From Diphasiastrum complanatum (lineage: Eukaryota; Streptophyta; Lycopodiopsida; Lycopodiales; Lycopodiaceae): a stretch of DNA of 64,000 nucleotides. The notes under the pieces are model-generated. The model worked only from the letters and a program-made list of their open reading frames with translations. It was not told the origin of the DNA and did not search any database. The DNA is taken from contig CM055113.1 of the NCBI GenBank assembly GCA_029204225.1, positions 11,676,234 through 11,740,233 on the forward strand. Direction: 5' to 3'. Positions 1 to 11,071 of this stretch are shown here, in pieces (positions within the stretch are counted from its first letter, which is position 1; the number at the start of each line of letters is the position of its first letter). Both the position numbers and the translations under genes were made by a program.

Positions 1-468
1 TTGAAGCATCATACATGGTCGATGACTAATCATTAACAACTTTGGTTTTCTTTACTTGGTTTGTTGAGTCAACAATGAGTCTCTTATCATTATTGCCAAA
101 GGTAATCTTGCTTCGTTTCCAATCTTGAACCACCTTTGCCATTTGTAGCTAGGGCGTACCAAGAAGGACCTTTTAAGTGTGTACATCATTGGGTTAATCT
201 AATATAACAAATTCAATAATGAATTTTACTCCTACAATCCGAATGGATAATTCGATAGGTGTCCTGCAGGGTCAGTGATTCTTTGATCTGCCATCCGCAA
301 CTTATAGCATGGTAGATCTAGTTGGGTAAAACCCTTGGTCTTTGCTAATGACAAAGCCATAATATTTTTTGGAAAGAAATGATAATGCAATAACGACAAG
401 TCGAAGCTTGTGAATGACTTATAGAGCGCAGCAGAATGAGCCTGACTATGCCTACCAATATTGAACAA
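1..468 (-). pseudogene. Ty3/gypsy aspartic-protease region, decayed
   Basis: Read on the minus strand, this stretch resembles the protease-like region of plant Ty3/gypsy polyproteins. A segment with CYKLRMADQRITDPAGHL leads after one stop to a VKFIIEF stretch. It then reaches LLGTP followed by QMAKVVQDW near 120-170, which is the usual C-terminal signature of these domains. Two or more in-frame stops interrupt it, and the catalytic DTG or DSG lies in sequence I cannot recognise to the right. The family call rests on motif order only. It could equally be the protease-like domain of another gypsy lineage. It is not functional. Confidence 0.5.
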
Positions 469-1060
469 AACATAATGACAAAAGTCACGTTCAATCTTAT
501 AGTAACTAATTTTGAAATCATCAGTACTATAGTGATCATGTAGCCAAACAATGAATTATCAGACAGAAGCAATATGAGATTTATCAGCTACAAAACTATC
601 ACAAAGATGCATACATTCTGATATAATATTGAACGCAATAAAGGATAGATTGATTCAGCATGAAACAGATGATGATGAGCACAAGACAATTGTGGATAAG
701 AACCGTGTACTCTAACGCTAATAGTAAAACTCTAAAAGAACTCTAAAGAACTGAGCTAGAATGCTCAAGAGTGTTCAAGCTTGAAAGCTTGAGAGAGCAA
801 CTAAATACTACTTCAATGCATTGCATGAGTGAATTGCTTGAATTGAAATGTAGAAGTATGATCAGCTATTTATAATAAGCAAATAACAGGCATCCAATAG
901 GACAACTGATTAGGTCGTAGATCATAATGGCTAGTTGGCCATAGTGAGATGGAATCCGTCCAGTTAGTACTTCCTGGAAATTTACTTGTGGAATCCACCT
1001 GTGAGCGACTTCTGTGTACTTCTGTAGATTGTCTGGAAACATGCATAAAATTGCAGAGGT
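469..1060 (-). other. No gene seen; possible LTR with TATA box
   Basis: I see no coding signal. A canonical TATAAATA lies on the minus strand at 867-874. It is followed downstream (leftward) by AAGCTT/CTTGAA-rich sequence typical of a retroelement leader. This could be the LTR that once drove the minus-strand gypsy relic at 1-468, but no matching second LTR or target duplication is visible. Confidence 0.3.
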
Positions 1061-1820
1061 GGGTAATGTAGTGGATGAAGATTAAAAGCGATTAGTCGAG
1101 CATCAAGAGAATAATCCAAAAATATTAAAGCTTCATCCACTATCTAAGATAACAGATACTACGAGATAATCTTTATAGACCATGGGTAGGGTGATGCTAT
1201 TTTCCTTAGCAACACCTATGTTCATCAAATTTATGAGAATTTGAGAAATTTTTCTGACATCCTCAGGTTTTCGCTATTCATCTTTTATATTCGATAGCTG
1301 AAAACTTTTATGAATGTAACATTTAAGACCTGTGATGGATTTTATCGCACTATGGAAAGGCATTGTGATCTGAACGGAGTTACGAGAAAACTTCAAGTCC
1401 CTGTAGTGGTTGCTCATGAGAGGGATTTGGAGTAGATAATAGACTTTCTATTTTCTCTTCTTCTTGCAATAACTCTTTTCTTATCTCATCATAGCGCCTT
1501 TGTTCTATTACTGGATCCGGATAGTCTCTAGGTAGTGTGGAAGTTGTCAAAGAACTTCTCATGTTCGCAACATGTTTATCAACTTAGGTTTGCTGTTGTT
1601 GGGCTTTGTGTTGTGCTCGAGTTATGACCCTAACCGGTTCGTGATATACATGGTGGGTAGGTAGAATCTTATGTTGTTGTTTCAGATAGTCTTTAAAGCT
1701 ATGTTTTCTAACACAATCAGTGCATTCTGCATGGTAGTTTGTTTTCACTTGACAATTGTGTTGGATTATTTTCCTGATGATTGACTAATCATTTTTAATC
1801 TTCATCCACTACATTATTCC
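1061..1820. repeat. 760-bp element with ~60-bp terminal inverted repeats
   Basis: The arms at 1061-1119 and 1761-1820 are inverted copies of each other with only a few mismatches. Both carry the core GTAGTGGATGAAGATTAAAA and end inward in ATAATCC. A shorter local hairpin pairs 1069-1080 with 1127-1141. The centre holds only a 60-codon minus-strand frame (1380-1562) that resembles nothing I know. The layout fits a foldback or MITE-like non-autonomous DNA transposon next to copia element A. I could not find a convincing flanking duplication, so a rearranged inverted repeat is also possible. Confidence 0.45.
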
Positions 1821-2349
1821 ACGCTTATTATTCTCAATATATCAGACACTCAGATTGGCCACATAGTTGAAACTCAAAGTTTGAAAGAAGTATGGGACAT
1901 CCTGAGCTCACTATATATCATGTGAGGGACGTAACTTCTAAGTTACATCTACGAAGAAAATTCTTCACTCCCAAGATGTCGAATGGTGATTCACTTTAGA
2001 ATTGCATTAACCAGTTTAAGATTCTCTTGAACAGATGGCCACTGTCGGATCAGTCATAGATGATCAAGATGAAATCATAACATTGCTTTCAAGCTTGCCC
2101 TCTACATATGAGAACTGGGTGATGATCATATCGACACACTAAGATTTGGCTCTTACTAGAGTTATCACTATGTTGATGCAAGAAGATAATCGCAGAAGTC
2201 AAGACGCTTCACCGACTTCATCATCTCAAGCTCTATATGTCAACGAAGTCTCAAAACAACAAAAGTAGTAAAGCTTTAAGCAATCCGCAGCAAATAAAAA
2301 ACTGACGCAAAATCAAGAACAATTATCGAATCCATAGTCGAAGAAGAAG

Positions 2350-2706
2350 ATGTTTTATAAGTATTGCAAACGCACTATTCATGAGATCCAGGATTGCAAG
2401 GTATTAAAAGCAAAGAATGCCAACAAGCAAGCAGATCAACAGGCACAAACAATCACAACATCTCCCAATCTCGACATGGACGAAGGAGCATTTATGGTTA
2501 AAGACCAAAAGGCACTATTGGATAATTCTTGGTTCTTGGATTCTGGAGCTACTCAACATATGACTAATCATTGTAAACATTTTCACTCCTATATGCCTTA
2601 TAGTACAAAGAAGTACGTTCATCTTGGCAATGATAGCACTCACACTATCAAAGGTGAAGGCACTATAAGATTGAAATTCCAGCATGATCAATTCAAACTA
2701 CTATGA
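2350..2706 (+). pseudogene. copia A zinc knuckle and protease
   Basis: The frame encodes the Gag nucleocapsid knuckle followed by the retropepsin. The knuckle reads YKYCKRTIHEIQDC: the first cysteine of C-x2-C-x4-H-x4-C has become tyrosine, whereas the sister copy near 16300 still has it. The protease motif WFLDSGATQHMTN is intact around residue 60. The frame stops at 2706, just before the expected continuation, which reappears at 2713 as MYVPKLSTNLL. In an active copia element this would be part of one polyprotein, with the protease maturing Gag and Pol. Confidence 0.8.
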
Positions 2707-3002
2707 AATGCTTTGTATGTTCCTAAACTTTCTACAAATTTGTTATTAGTAAGTAGAATAACTGATTTAGGTCATAAGGCAGAGTTTGACAAGTCTAATA
2801 ATGCCAAATTATTGATAGGACACATAAGATCCTTGCACTTGGGAACATGCATGGAAACCTCTATAGATTGGCACATTGTTATTTTGATACTAGTCAAGCC
2901 TTGAAACCTCTGTTCTTCTCAATAAAGCATTACTATGACATCATCGATTAAGACACTTGAATCATACATTTGTTTCATACATGTCTAAACGATCCCTAGA
3001 AC

Positions 3003-3894
3003 TTGATCTCGGCTATCCATCTGACAAAGTCGACCTCCTTGTCTATCACAACTGCATCCTTAGAAAGCAGACTAGGATTTTCTTTTGATCAAGTCATAGG
3101 CATGCATCAAAAAATTTGTTACGTTGTTAATTCAAATATATGTGGTCCAATGCAAACTTCGTCATTGCTTGATGCAAAGTATTTAATTGCCTTTATTGAC
3201 AAATATTCGAGAAGAACAGTTGTTTATTTCATGAAGTAGATATCAGAGGCTTTTAACAAGTTTTATATTCAAAGAGCATGCAGAAAATCAAACTGGTAAA
3301 AGAATTAAAGCACTGAGATCTGACAACGGGGGAGAATATATCTCTACCGAATTCAAGGAGTATTGCCTTAGCAATGGCATCGAGCAACAATACATTACCT
3401 CCTATTCGCCTCAATCGAATGGCCTTGTTGAGAGAAAGAACAGAACCTTAGTTGAATCGACAAAGTGCATGTTATCACATGAGACACTTCTGAAGTCCTT
3501 CTGGGCTGAAGCTGTTTCCACTGTAGCTTATATTCAGAATAGATGTCCTACTAAAGATCTCTCAAACAAAACACCATACAAAGTTTGGACAAGCTCCAAA
3601 CCTTCTCTATCGAACTTACGAGTTTCTGGATGTATCGCTTATGCACAAATTCCGCATGATCTCATGAAGAAGTTCAACTTCCAGAGTATCAAGTGTATTT
3701 TCATCAGCTACACTACTTCAGATAAAGCTTATAAGCTGTATGATCTTGTCGAGTCGAAGATATTCACTAGCCAGGATGTCATCTTCATCGAAGATCAGTT
3801 TATTGACCTCAAAGGAAAAGGCAAAGCTCATATAGTTCCAAATTTGACAATTCCTATTGAAGATCCAAGCCCATCTACTCTTGATCAACGATGA
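3003..3894 (+). pseudogene. copia A integrase, frameshifted
   Basis: Two frames together cover the integrase core. The first (3003-3239) contains NICGPMQ, where the sister copy at 17070 has DICGPMQ, so the first catalytic aspartate has become asparagine. The second frame opens near 3276 without a start codon. It carries SDNGGEYIS (second catalytic Asp) and NGLVERKNR (catalytic Glu), then the C-terminal domain with IKCIFISYT and a stop at 3892-3894. A frameshift near 3240-3275 separates them. The protein would have joined copia cDNA to the genome. This copy cannot. Confidence 0.8.
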
Positions 3895-5050
3895 AGTTGA
3901 AGATGATGATGTTGCAGTTCAGCAACTACAACATGATGAAGATCAACTTCGATCATCACCCAAAAGAAAAAACAAGAGTTAGCAGACCAACCAAAGTAAA
4001 CCATAGAGTCTTGCCTAAGGCTACATACAAAATGAATGAACCGCAAAGCCTTGCTTACGGTCAATGAAGCAAAGACTATAGCTCACCACCAAAGGCATTG
4101 CAAGACACCGTAAGTTATCCCTTATGGTCACCTACAAAGTGAATGAACAACAGCTGACCGAAGGAAACTGCCAAGTCAACGATTGCGGTTGACATACAGT
4201 TTTATCTTCACACTCCTGCAGTCAGCAGGCTGCAGTTGCAACGGTGCCACATTCTCATGCTCTTGATGCATACGAATGAGATCCTTTTACTATACTTCTT
4301 CACATCTTCACGATGCAGCAATAACCGATCTACGGATCAAGCACAAGGGCTATTAATGATCTTTTAAACTATAATTAGAATAACTAAAGATTTTTTGACA
4401 GTTATATAAACATCTGAGCAATTTGAAGAGTATACATACACACAGAGTGCGAAAGCGCAACAAAGATCAAATGATCAGAAGCGGTCTTCTAGTAGTTGAA
4501 CTAAGAGTTAGTGATCTTTAGAGAGAGTAAAGAGTATTATGAAGGTAGCATTCATTAGCTTTTGTAAGTAGGATCACGCGCTTTGCGCAATTGTTTTGTG
4601 ATCTGATTATTGTTGTTACTACAATGCCCTTTTATACGGAAGCGCTATTTTTCATAACAGTTGTATTCATGTTGAATGCTTGAATGCCTCTATCTTTACT
4701 TTCTTATCAGAATCTATTTGTCAGAAAACAGAGAATAGCACGGCTATCTCAGACGCCTAAATTGTTCTCATTTTCCATGGTTGTCTACGACACCTACTCT
4801 GACATCTAAACAAATCAAAACTGCTTTTCATCTTCAGCAGACTTGTACTTGTTACTTTCTAGATCAATCTATTGTTTTATTGCATTCAAATTTATGTCAG
4901 TATGAATGTATGCTTATCTAATTAATTGTTCTATCTAATACTACTATTGTGTAGAATTGTTTGAACTTTTTGTCGCTTCTGCAATCAATAGTCTAATGAC
5001 TTTTTGTTTGTGTACGTAATCAATCTTATCAATTATGATGACTTCAAATT
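3895..5050 (+). other. No gene seen; LTR-like sequence after copia A
   Basis: I see no coding frame. A TATATAAA-like box near 4402-4410, followed by a leader-like stretch and T-rich sequence, suggests the promoter half of an LTR. It may be the 3' LTR of copia A after deletion of its reverse transcriptase part, or a fragment of another element. It does not match the LTR of the sister element ending at 15431. Confidence 0.35.
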
Positions 5051-5055
5051 TAGAA

Positions 5056-5400
5056 TCAAGTAGAATCAGTTGAGTCATTCGACTCATCATTCTGATATGC
5101 ATGCACCGAGGGGAAAGGCTCATTTTGCAAAGGCCACTGATCGGACCTTTTTGAACTTTCTCTTATTGCGTCTTCACCTGCAACGTTCCTTCCATTCCCC
5201 CAACACAAATAAAGACAAGAGCCTTCTTTGTGTGCCAAAATTTTCCTTGCCACTTTTATCGCATCTTTATGAGTAGCCAAAATTTATTTTTTCTTCTCAT
5301 CTTATCATCTTTATCAAGTTTCTTCATATGTTGTTGTATTTGCTCCATCTATTTTTTTTTATGTTCTTCCATCCCCACCACTAATTCTTTACTTATCATG
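5056..5400 (-). other. Small unidentified minus-strand frames
   Basis: A 74-codon frame (5056-5280) is preceded by Lys/Glu-rich, coiled-coil-like codons up to about 5400, interrupted by stops. I do not recognise the product. The run of charged residues ahead of an acidic Ser/Asp-rich tail (NDESNDSTDST) could be the end of a transposon or host protein. There is no independent support. Confidence 0.2.
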
Positions 5401-5773
5401 TCCTAGTTCCACAAATATGTATAGTACACAAGACTTGATATCTCAAGAAGCAAGACCTTCTGATGTTGTAGGTCATATATTAAAACCATAAAAAACCTCA
5501 AAGATGATGCTACACATGGGGTAGACTCTTACCCATTGCTCTAGCTTAAGGAACGATGCCAATTTGGCACTCAAGTGGCTAAGGCACCATAAAATCGATT
5601 TACGGTTGATACTACAAGGAAAAGTAGCTTGCTTGCAAGCCTGCCTTTCCACTCGAGCCCGACTTAGGGTTGCCTATTCCATGCATCCTAGCGGTCGCGA
5701 CATCTCTTTGAATCGTGTATTTATCTAGTGTTTTTTCATCGATTTTTACATTGTTCCAATTTGACCTTGAACA

Positions 5774-6145
5774 CTAGCTAGATTTGGATTGCCTGTTCCT
5801 ATAAGCCTGTTGTGTTGTATCACGACGATGTCTTATCGACGATCTCATATGCTTATGGATTTCCTTTGAGTCAAATTCCTCATCTTGTGGGAATTTGGTA
5901 CCAACAATCTGCCATTTAAGTTTGTTAGATTGTTCGGACCATTTCATAAACAATCTATCACCAAAATGGCATTGGCACAAATAACACAATTGGTCCATAA
6001 TCACCCTCCCTTTTCGGTTGGCGATTATGTTCCCTTGAGGATCCACGTCATAATACATATTCATGGATGACTCTTCGGTAGGGGCAGGAGCCACGACCGC
6101 TTGTGATGTACCACCCTTGAGGTCTTGGCAAAGCATACTTTGCAA
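5774..6145 (-). CDS. Hypothetical protein, possibly transposon-derived
   Basis: This open frame of 123 codons has a plausible amino-acid composition. A short N-terminal part contains PAPTEESSMNMYYDVDP. A cysteine pair follows in LCYLCQCHFGD, then a basic C-terminal half with IRHRRDTTQQAYRNR. I do not recognise the family. The basic tail and the isolated position among retroelement debris suggest a fragment of a DNA-transposon accessory protein, but that is a guess. The charged frames at 5056-5400 on the same strand could be a downstream exon or a broken continuation. Confidence 0.25.
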   Translation of the reverse strand: MQSMLCQDLKGGTSQAVVAPAPTEESSMNMYYDVDPQGNIIANRKGRVIMDQLCYLCQCHFGDRLFMKWSEQSNKLKWQIVGTKFPQDEEFDSKEIHKHMRSSIRHRRDTTQQAYRNRQSKSS

Positions 6146-6700
6146 TTGTGTTTTTGTTATGGAGTTATCGATGAATAGAAATTTGAAATATAATCTCCCA
6201 AGCTCTCACCACTGCTGGACCCCGACATGATTACTACATTTGTAAACATACAATATATCACAATAAATCCTAATATATTGAAATGACGTAGAAAAACAAA
6301 AATCAACTACAAAAGATTAATGTTTATTAGAATTAGATTTTCATATCAGTGATAAGAAAAAAGAAAAAAGAAAAAAGATAGATGTGCATTTATAACCTGC
6401 AATAAGATGCAAAAGAATCATATAAGAATCCACGTATAAGAATCAAACAATAATATGCTTATAGGAATCATGCTATCTAAATATCGAAAGATAAGAATCA
6501 ACGTATTTTCAAATTGATTAGGCTTATGTTATTTGTGTTTTGTACTTGTGCATATATGTAGTTTATCACAAAGAGATGAATTACATTCAAATCAGTCTAG
6601 TGATGAAGACACTACTCAAGTCAACAGGGTAAATAATAAACATGCATGTTTTCTTGTTCATAAAGACTTTGTTACTATAGCTTAAACATGACCTCAAATA
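6146..6700. other. No gene seen; AT-rich spacer
   Basis: The stretch is AT-rich non-coding sequence with a short (A)n-G purine run at 6357-6379. I see no features beyond repeat debris. Confidence 0.5.
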
Positions 6701-6705
6701 TTGTG

Positions 6706-7400
6706 CTAAAGTGACACGTACTTGATTTTTGTTTCTTGCAAAATAACTATTTTCTCACTAGGATCTTGTATAAATTGGCTTAATCTACCAACACAATAGC
6801 TTAGATCTGGTCTTGTGATGATTAGATATATAAGTGAACCAACTAGCTTCCTATAGAGAGTAATGTCCTTGAAAGATCTTTCATTACCTCTTATAGTTAG
6901 CTTTACATTTGACTCCATAGGTGTATCACAAGATTTTGCATCTACTATATGAAATATCTTTAGAATAGGATTAGCATAGTTATCTTGTCAGATGAACATA
7001 GATTGAGATCTAATCACTTTTATTCCTAAAATGTAATGCAAATGACCAAGATCATGCACCTCAAACTCCTTCTTGAGAGCACTCGTGATATCATCAACAT
7101 CTTGATTGTTTCCACCACTCAAGATGATATCATCCACATAGATTAGCAAGATAGTAACATCATTTCCAGCAGATTTAAACTATATTGAATGATCATACTC
7201 ATTTATAACAAATCTTTGAGAGAGTAAAAAAGTGTCAAGCCTAATATACCAACTCCTTGGTGCTTGCTTAAGACCATACAAACTCTTTTGTAGAAGATAC
7301 ACATGATTTGGATTTGTAGATGAAATATAGCTCTCGGGTTGTTCCATGCACATTTCTACCTCAAGAACACCATTCAAAAATGAATTTGTAATATCCAATT
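6706..7400 (-). pseudogene. copia reverse transcriptase, broken
   Basis: Two frames (7180-7398 and 6706-6918), with decayed sequence between them, encode RT blocks [27 protein letters not shown] and the RT-RNase H connection KLVGSLIYLIITRPDLSYC. The stretch between them still encodes a YVDD-like region on the same strand near 7130-7160, with an internal stop. The intact counterpart is at 36944-38343. Confidence 0.75.
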
Positions 7401-7540
7401 GTGATAGATCTCATCCAAAAAGAGTAGCAAGAGAGATGAAGACTCGAATGCTTACCATTTATGCCACAGGTGCAAAGGTCTCATCATAGTCAATACCATG
7501 TTCTTGTGCATATCCCTTGGCCACCAACCTTGCCTTATGA

Positions 7541-7933
7541 TTATTGATAGATCCATCGGTTGGTCTTCATCTTGAAGATCCATTTGCATCCAATAGATTT
7601 CTTGTCCTTAGGTAACTCCACCAATCTCCATGTATTGTTCTTCATAAGAGTTTGGGACTCAAGATCCATTGTTTGCATCCACTCCTCTTTGTCCCTTGCT
7701 TCATCTACACATGTAGGTTCATCAAAAGAGGTTAGGAAAGCAAAGTCTGTTCCAGCAACCACTTGCTTACCTTTCTCATCATATGCGACCCTTGAAGGTG
7801 TTTGTCTTTCCCTTGGTGTTCTCCTTGGCTTTTGACTTGATGAAGGTCTTTCATCATCACCATCTAAAGTAGGATCCATAACATCAACATCAAGATTGTT
7901 AGATCCATCCGCACCATCATTAATTGAATACAC
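7541..7933 (-). pseudogene. copia linker and RT N-terminus
   Basis: The frame covers the acidic linker after integrase (SSSQKPRRTPRERQ) and the beginning of the reverse transcriptase (EEWMQTMDLE ... WRLVELPKDKKSIGCKWIFK). The copy at 59347-59676 shows the same blocks. It ends in a frameshift before the first catalytic Asp region. It makes no complete product. Confidence 0.75.
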
Positions 7934-8120
7934 TTTTGGAATATTTCCCTAGTAAAAAATGACATCTCTACCAATAATCATCTTATTAGTAGTAGGAATG
8001 GGAACCTTGTAGGCTTTACTCACCTCACTATATCCAACAAATATATCTTACCTTGAAGATGGATCTTCCTTTGTCCTATCATCAAGAGTTATATTGACAT
8101 AGCAAGGGCATCGAAAAGTT

Positions 8121-8525
8121 TTAAAAAAACTTGACACTTGGCCTCTTATTGAATAGCATCTTAGAAGGTGTTCTTCCATCCAATATAGCACTCGGCCACC
8201 TATTGCATAGAAAGTTAGCACACAAAAAGGCTTGATCCCAAAATGGTTTAGGAAGATTGGAACTTAACCTCATAGCTTTGGCACCTTCACATAAGGTCCT
8301 ATTCTTCCTCTTGGCCACTCCATTTTGTTGAAGTGTCCTTGGAGTTGTGTACTCCCTCTTGATCTCATTCTCATCACTAAAGGCCTTGAACTTGGTTGAG
8401 ATATACTCACCACCATTGTCACTCCTCAAGCACTTGATCCTTGTGGAATATTGGTTCTCCCTTGCATTATTGAGCTTCACAAAGACATCATACACTTTAT
8501 CTTTGCTCTTTAATAAATATACCCA
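8121..8525 (-). pseudogene. copia integrase core fragment
   Basis: The open frame covers the C-terminal half of the integrase catalytic core. LRSDNGGEYIS gives the second catalytic aspartate. The third catalytic residue should be Glu in NGVAERKNR, but here the text is NGVAKRKNR, so the enzyme would be inactive even if translated. The frame continues through FLCANFLCNRWP to a stop at 8121, where the sister copies continue. The first catalytic Asp lies beyond the right break. Confidence 0.8.
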
Positions 8526-8532
8526 ACAATAT

Positions 8533-9039
8533 TGTTATGTCCATGGCCAGTAAGTAGGATTCAGTATACTCCTAGTCTTGGATACACGGTACTCCAGTAA
8601 ATTAAGCTGTTAGTTATGCCATGTCATATTGGATGTGAAAGTAACTAGTATCCTTTTGAGGCCCATAACACACTAAATGGAGTTTAGACAAGGTTTGAGA
8701 CAGTGTATGCATGTGTAGAGTTATCAATAACAATTCTATGAATAGGTGGTCCATGCTTAGGACTCTATTCTAGGGGAATCTATGTCTAGAGAACTTAGGG
8801 CTAGGCACGACTATGTGCCCAAGTTGCTTTTGGCTCTATATATTGAGGCCAAACTCGCCCTACTGATCATTGATTCATTGCCAAGGTTTCACTCTACATT
8901 CATGCTTCTTATTTCTTGGCTTGAGGGTGAAGCTTCTAGAGTTGATTGGTTACTTCTACTCGGTTGGGTGGTTGCTCCATAGTGCATTTTTCATTGTGGT
9001 TTATCTTGTAAGCAGGATCTTAGGGAGCTTCTCTTATAG
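8533..9039 (+). repeat. Probable 5' LTR of a copia element
   Basis: The sequence begins TGTTATGTCC at 8533, exactly where the minus-strand copia relic stops matching its family. It ends directly before a primer site at 9040. This is the position expected for a 5' LTR of about 0.5 kb. No second copy lies in the window, so the boundaries and the call are inferred from context. Confidence 0.45.
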
Positions 9040-9051
9040 TGGTATCAGAGC
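9040..9051 (+). promoter_or_regulatory. Primer-binding site, initiator Met tRNA
   Basis: TGGTATCAGAGC matches the complement of the 3' end of plant initiator methionyl-tRNA, the primer used by most plant copia and many gypsy elements. It marks the LTR/leader boundary of the element whose RT remnant follows at 9560. Confidence 0.8.
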
Positions 9052-9513
9052 AAGGCTTACGAAGATTGGAGAACATGGAGAAGGGCTACCTTTCGTCGAA
9101 ATTTCGGATTGGATAATTGGAATTCTCTTCCAAGGTGGATAGAAAGGGTGCAAATGGGTGTACTATCCCAATTTCAATTTTCATGTTGCTAAGATCCATT
9201 ACTCTTGGGATTCTTTGTGGTTTTATGGGGAATTGTCCTTGAAGGCCAATCTGTGATGCTTTTTTGGAGCTTTTTTCTTGTGTAGATCAAATCTTTGGTA
9301 GATCTGAATTTTCCAACAAGTGTACTTTCGTTTTAGGGATAATAAATGATGAAATTAATGATGCATGCCGGTTCTCTCCAATGATTTATAATTCTAGGCT
9401 TTGTTTTGGTCAAAATTGCTTGGTTTTTCATGCTTTTTGGCACAAAATAGATAGTAAGAACCAAAATACAGCAAGATCAGATCAATTAGATGGTTGTAAT
9501 TCTGTAAATTGGT

Positions 9514-10290
9514 TTGCATGTGTTAGAGAAAGAGTTGTATGACGTGAATTTCCACTTTATGGTGATGAAAAAACCGGAAAATAGCCAAAAATCTTATAAG
9601 ATCAAATATGGAGCAGATGGGCAACTCAACAAGTACAAAGCACGGTTGGTTGCGAGAGGATTTGAGCAACAACAAGGTATTGATTTCGAAAAAACCTTCG
9701 CACTCATAGCTAAGATGGTGACTATACGTTCTATCATTGCTAATTCTGCTTTCTATGGTTGGAAGATCCAGCAAATGGATGTTAAATCTACTTTTCTTAA
9801 TGGAGTGTTGGATGAAGAGGTGTAGTTAGTACAACCTCAAGGATTTGTTGAGCCAGGGAGAGAGCATCTTGTTTATAAGCTCAACAAAGCCATTTATGGA
9901 TTGAAGCAAGCCCCACGGGCATGGTACTCTTGCATTGATGAACACTTCAAGCAAAGAGGAATGGTAAAGAGTGATGCTGATCCTAATCTTTACATTCTAA
10001 GGCAAGATTCAAATATAGTGTTCATTGTCTTGTACGTGGATGATTTGATTATTACAGGAAGTAATGAGAAGTTAATCGATGAATCAAATCAGATTTTTCC
10101 AATGCTTTTGACATGACTGATCTAGGATTGATGCACTGTTGTCTTGGCATTGAAGTATGGTAACAAGAAGACATGGTCTTTTTTACGCAAAGCAACTATG
10201 CATGAGATGCTTATTTCTATAGACAGCTGGTGGGTAGTTTGATTTATTTGACACACACACAACCTGATATTCTTAAACATTAACATAAAA
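9514..10290 (+). pseudogene. copia RT and RNase H start, deletion derivative
   Basis: The reverse transcriptase blocks are in order: KIKYGADGQLNKYKARLVARGFEQQ, stop-interrupted; then [24 protein letters not shown] and the catalytic VLYVDDLIITG near 10035. After a frameshift, the RNase H junction reads QLVGSLIYLTHTQPDI near 10225-10280. Gag, protease and integrase are missing: only a 460-bp leader separates the primer site at 9040 from the RT. Stops at 9823 and 10115 and the later frameshift make it non-functional. Confidence 0.8.
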
Positions 10291-11071
10291 CCACATTTAG
10301 GTAAGTTAGGAAGTGTAATGGTTTAAACTATGTTAAAAACAAATGGTGGGAAAGTTTATCAATTGACAAGTTGAACGGACCCCCAGATTCTTTAAAGGCC
10401 CACCCACTCATGGTGCCAAAAACTCAAGATTTTGTGTAAACCACATCATAATCCTTGGCAATACAAAAATGTATCAAATTCTCTTGTGACCATGACTCCC
10501 ACATAGCTAGAGCAACAAATGAAATGCCTCATGAACTCTCCTACCTCTTATAAATCATGATAGCAATCCTCCAATTAGCTAAAAATACCATGCTCATCCC
10601 TCCTTGAAGGCCATGTGCTGCCCTCCTCATATGGCTCCAAGAGCTATGAGAGGAAACCATGTTTCTCGGCAGCCTCAGCCTCCTGCATTCATTGATGAAA
10701 AAAGTCAACGACCATTGCATTCTAAAAATGTTGACATTTTGTACCTAAATGCCCCAGGCGTCAAAGCGTGTGCCCCAATAGACAAGCAAATCCCGAACTT
10801 GAAATTGTTATCCTAAAACCGTCCTTGAGACATTGATATAAGCATTAATCCTCACCCTCTATGTAGACATGTCACTTATAATCTCTAACAAATAACTACC
10901 TTGTCATCCTTTCTTTTATGTGCAAGGTGAACAAGTAAAAAAAATGGAGTTTTGAAGTCAACAAAAAATGAAAATGCATTCTCAAGGAAACAATGACATT
11001 AGTTACTTGGAATGGAGACGAATGCCTCTTATTGTGTACTTGGACTTGAGAGCATATAAGATATATGAAGT
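10291..11071. other. No gene seen
   Basis: The sequence is AT-rich with short frames only. A 70-codon plus-strand frame at 10604-10816 shows no recognisable motif. I see no RNA gene or repeat boundary. Confidence 0.5.

Larger units (their letters stand above)
1821..3894 (+). mobile_element. Ty1/copia element A, truncated and decayed
   Basis: The fragment runs in normal copia order: gag (1830-2290, broken), zinc knuckle and protease (2350-2706), GAG-pre-integrase (about 2880-3060) and integrase (3060-3890). Reverse transcriptase and RNase H are missing. It is a second member of the family seen at 15639-17276: the gag text ILNISDTQIGH and the protease text DSGATQHMTN are shared. Several frameshifts and stops mean it makes no protein. 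The left edge abuts the inverted-repeat element ending at 1820. The right edge runs into LTR-like sequence. Confidence 0.85.
6701..8530 (-). mobile_element. Ty1/copia relic, integrase to RNase H
   Basis: Reading leftward, the order is integrase core (8525-8121), integrase C-terminus and linker (8100-7541), reverse transcriptase (7560-7000) and RNase H start (6960-6706). It belongs to the same family as the younger copy at 36298-39634: both share linker, RT and the YISSTxPNH stretch. Gag, protease and both LTRs are absent. Stops and frameshifts split the frame into at least four pieces, so it is a dead copy. The right edge meets a different LTR near 8533. Confidence 0.85.
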
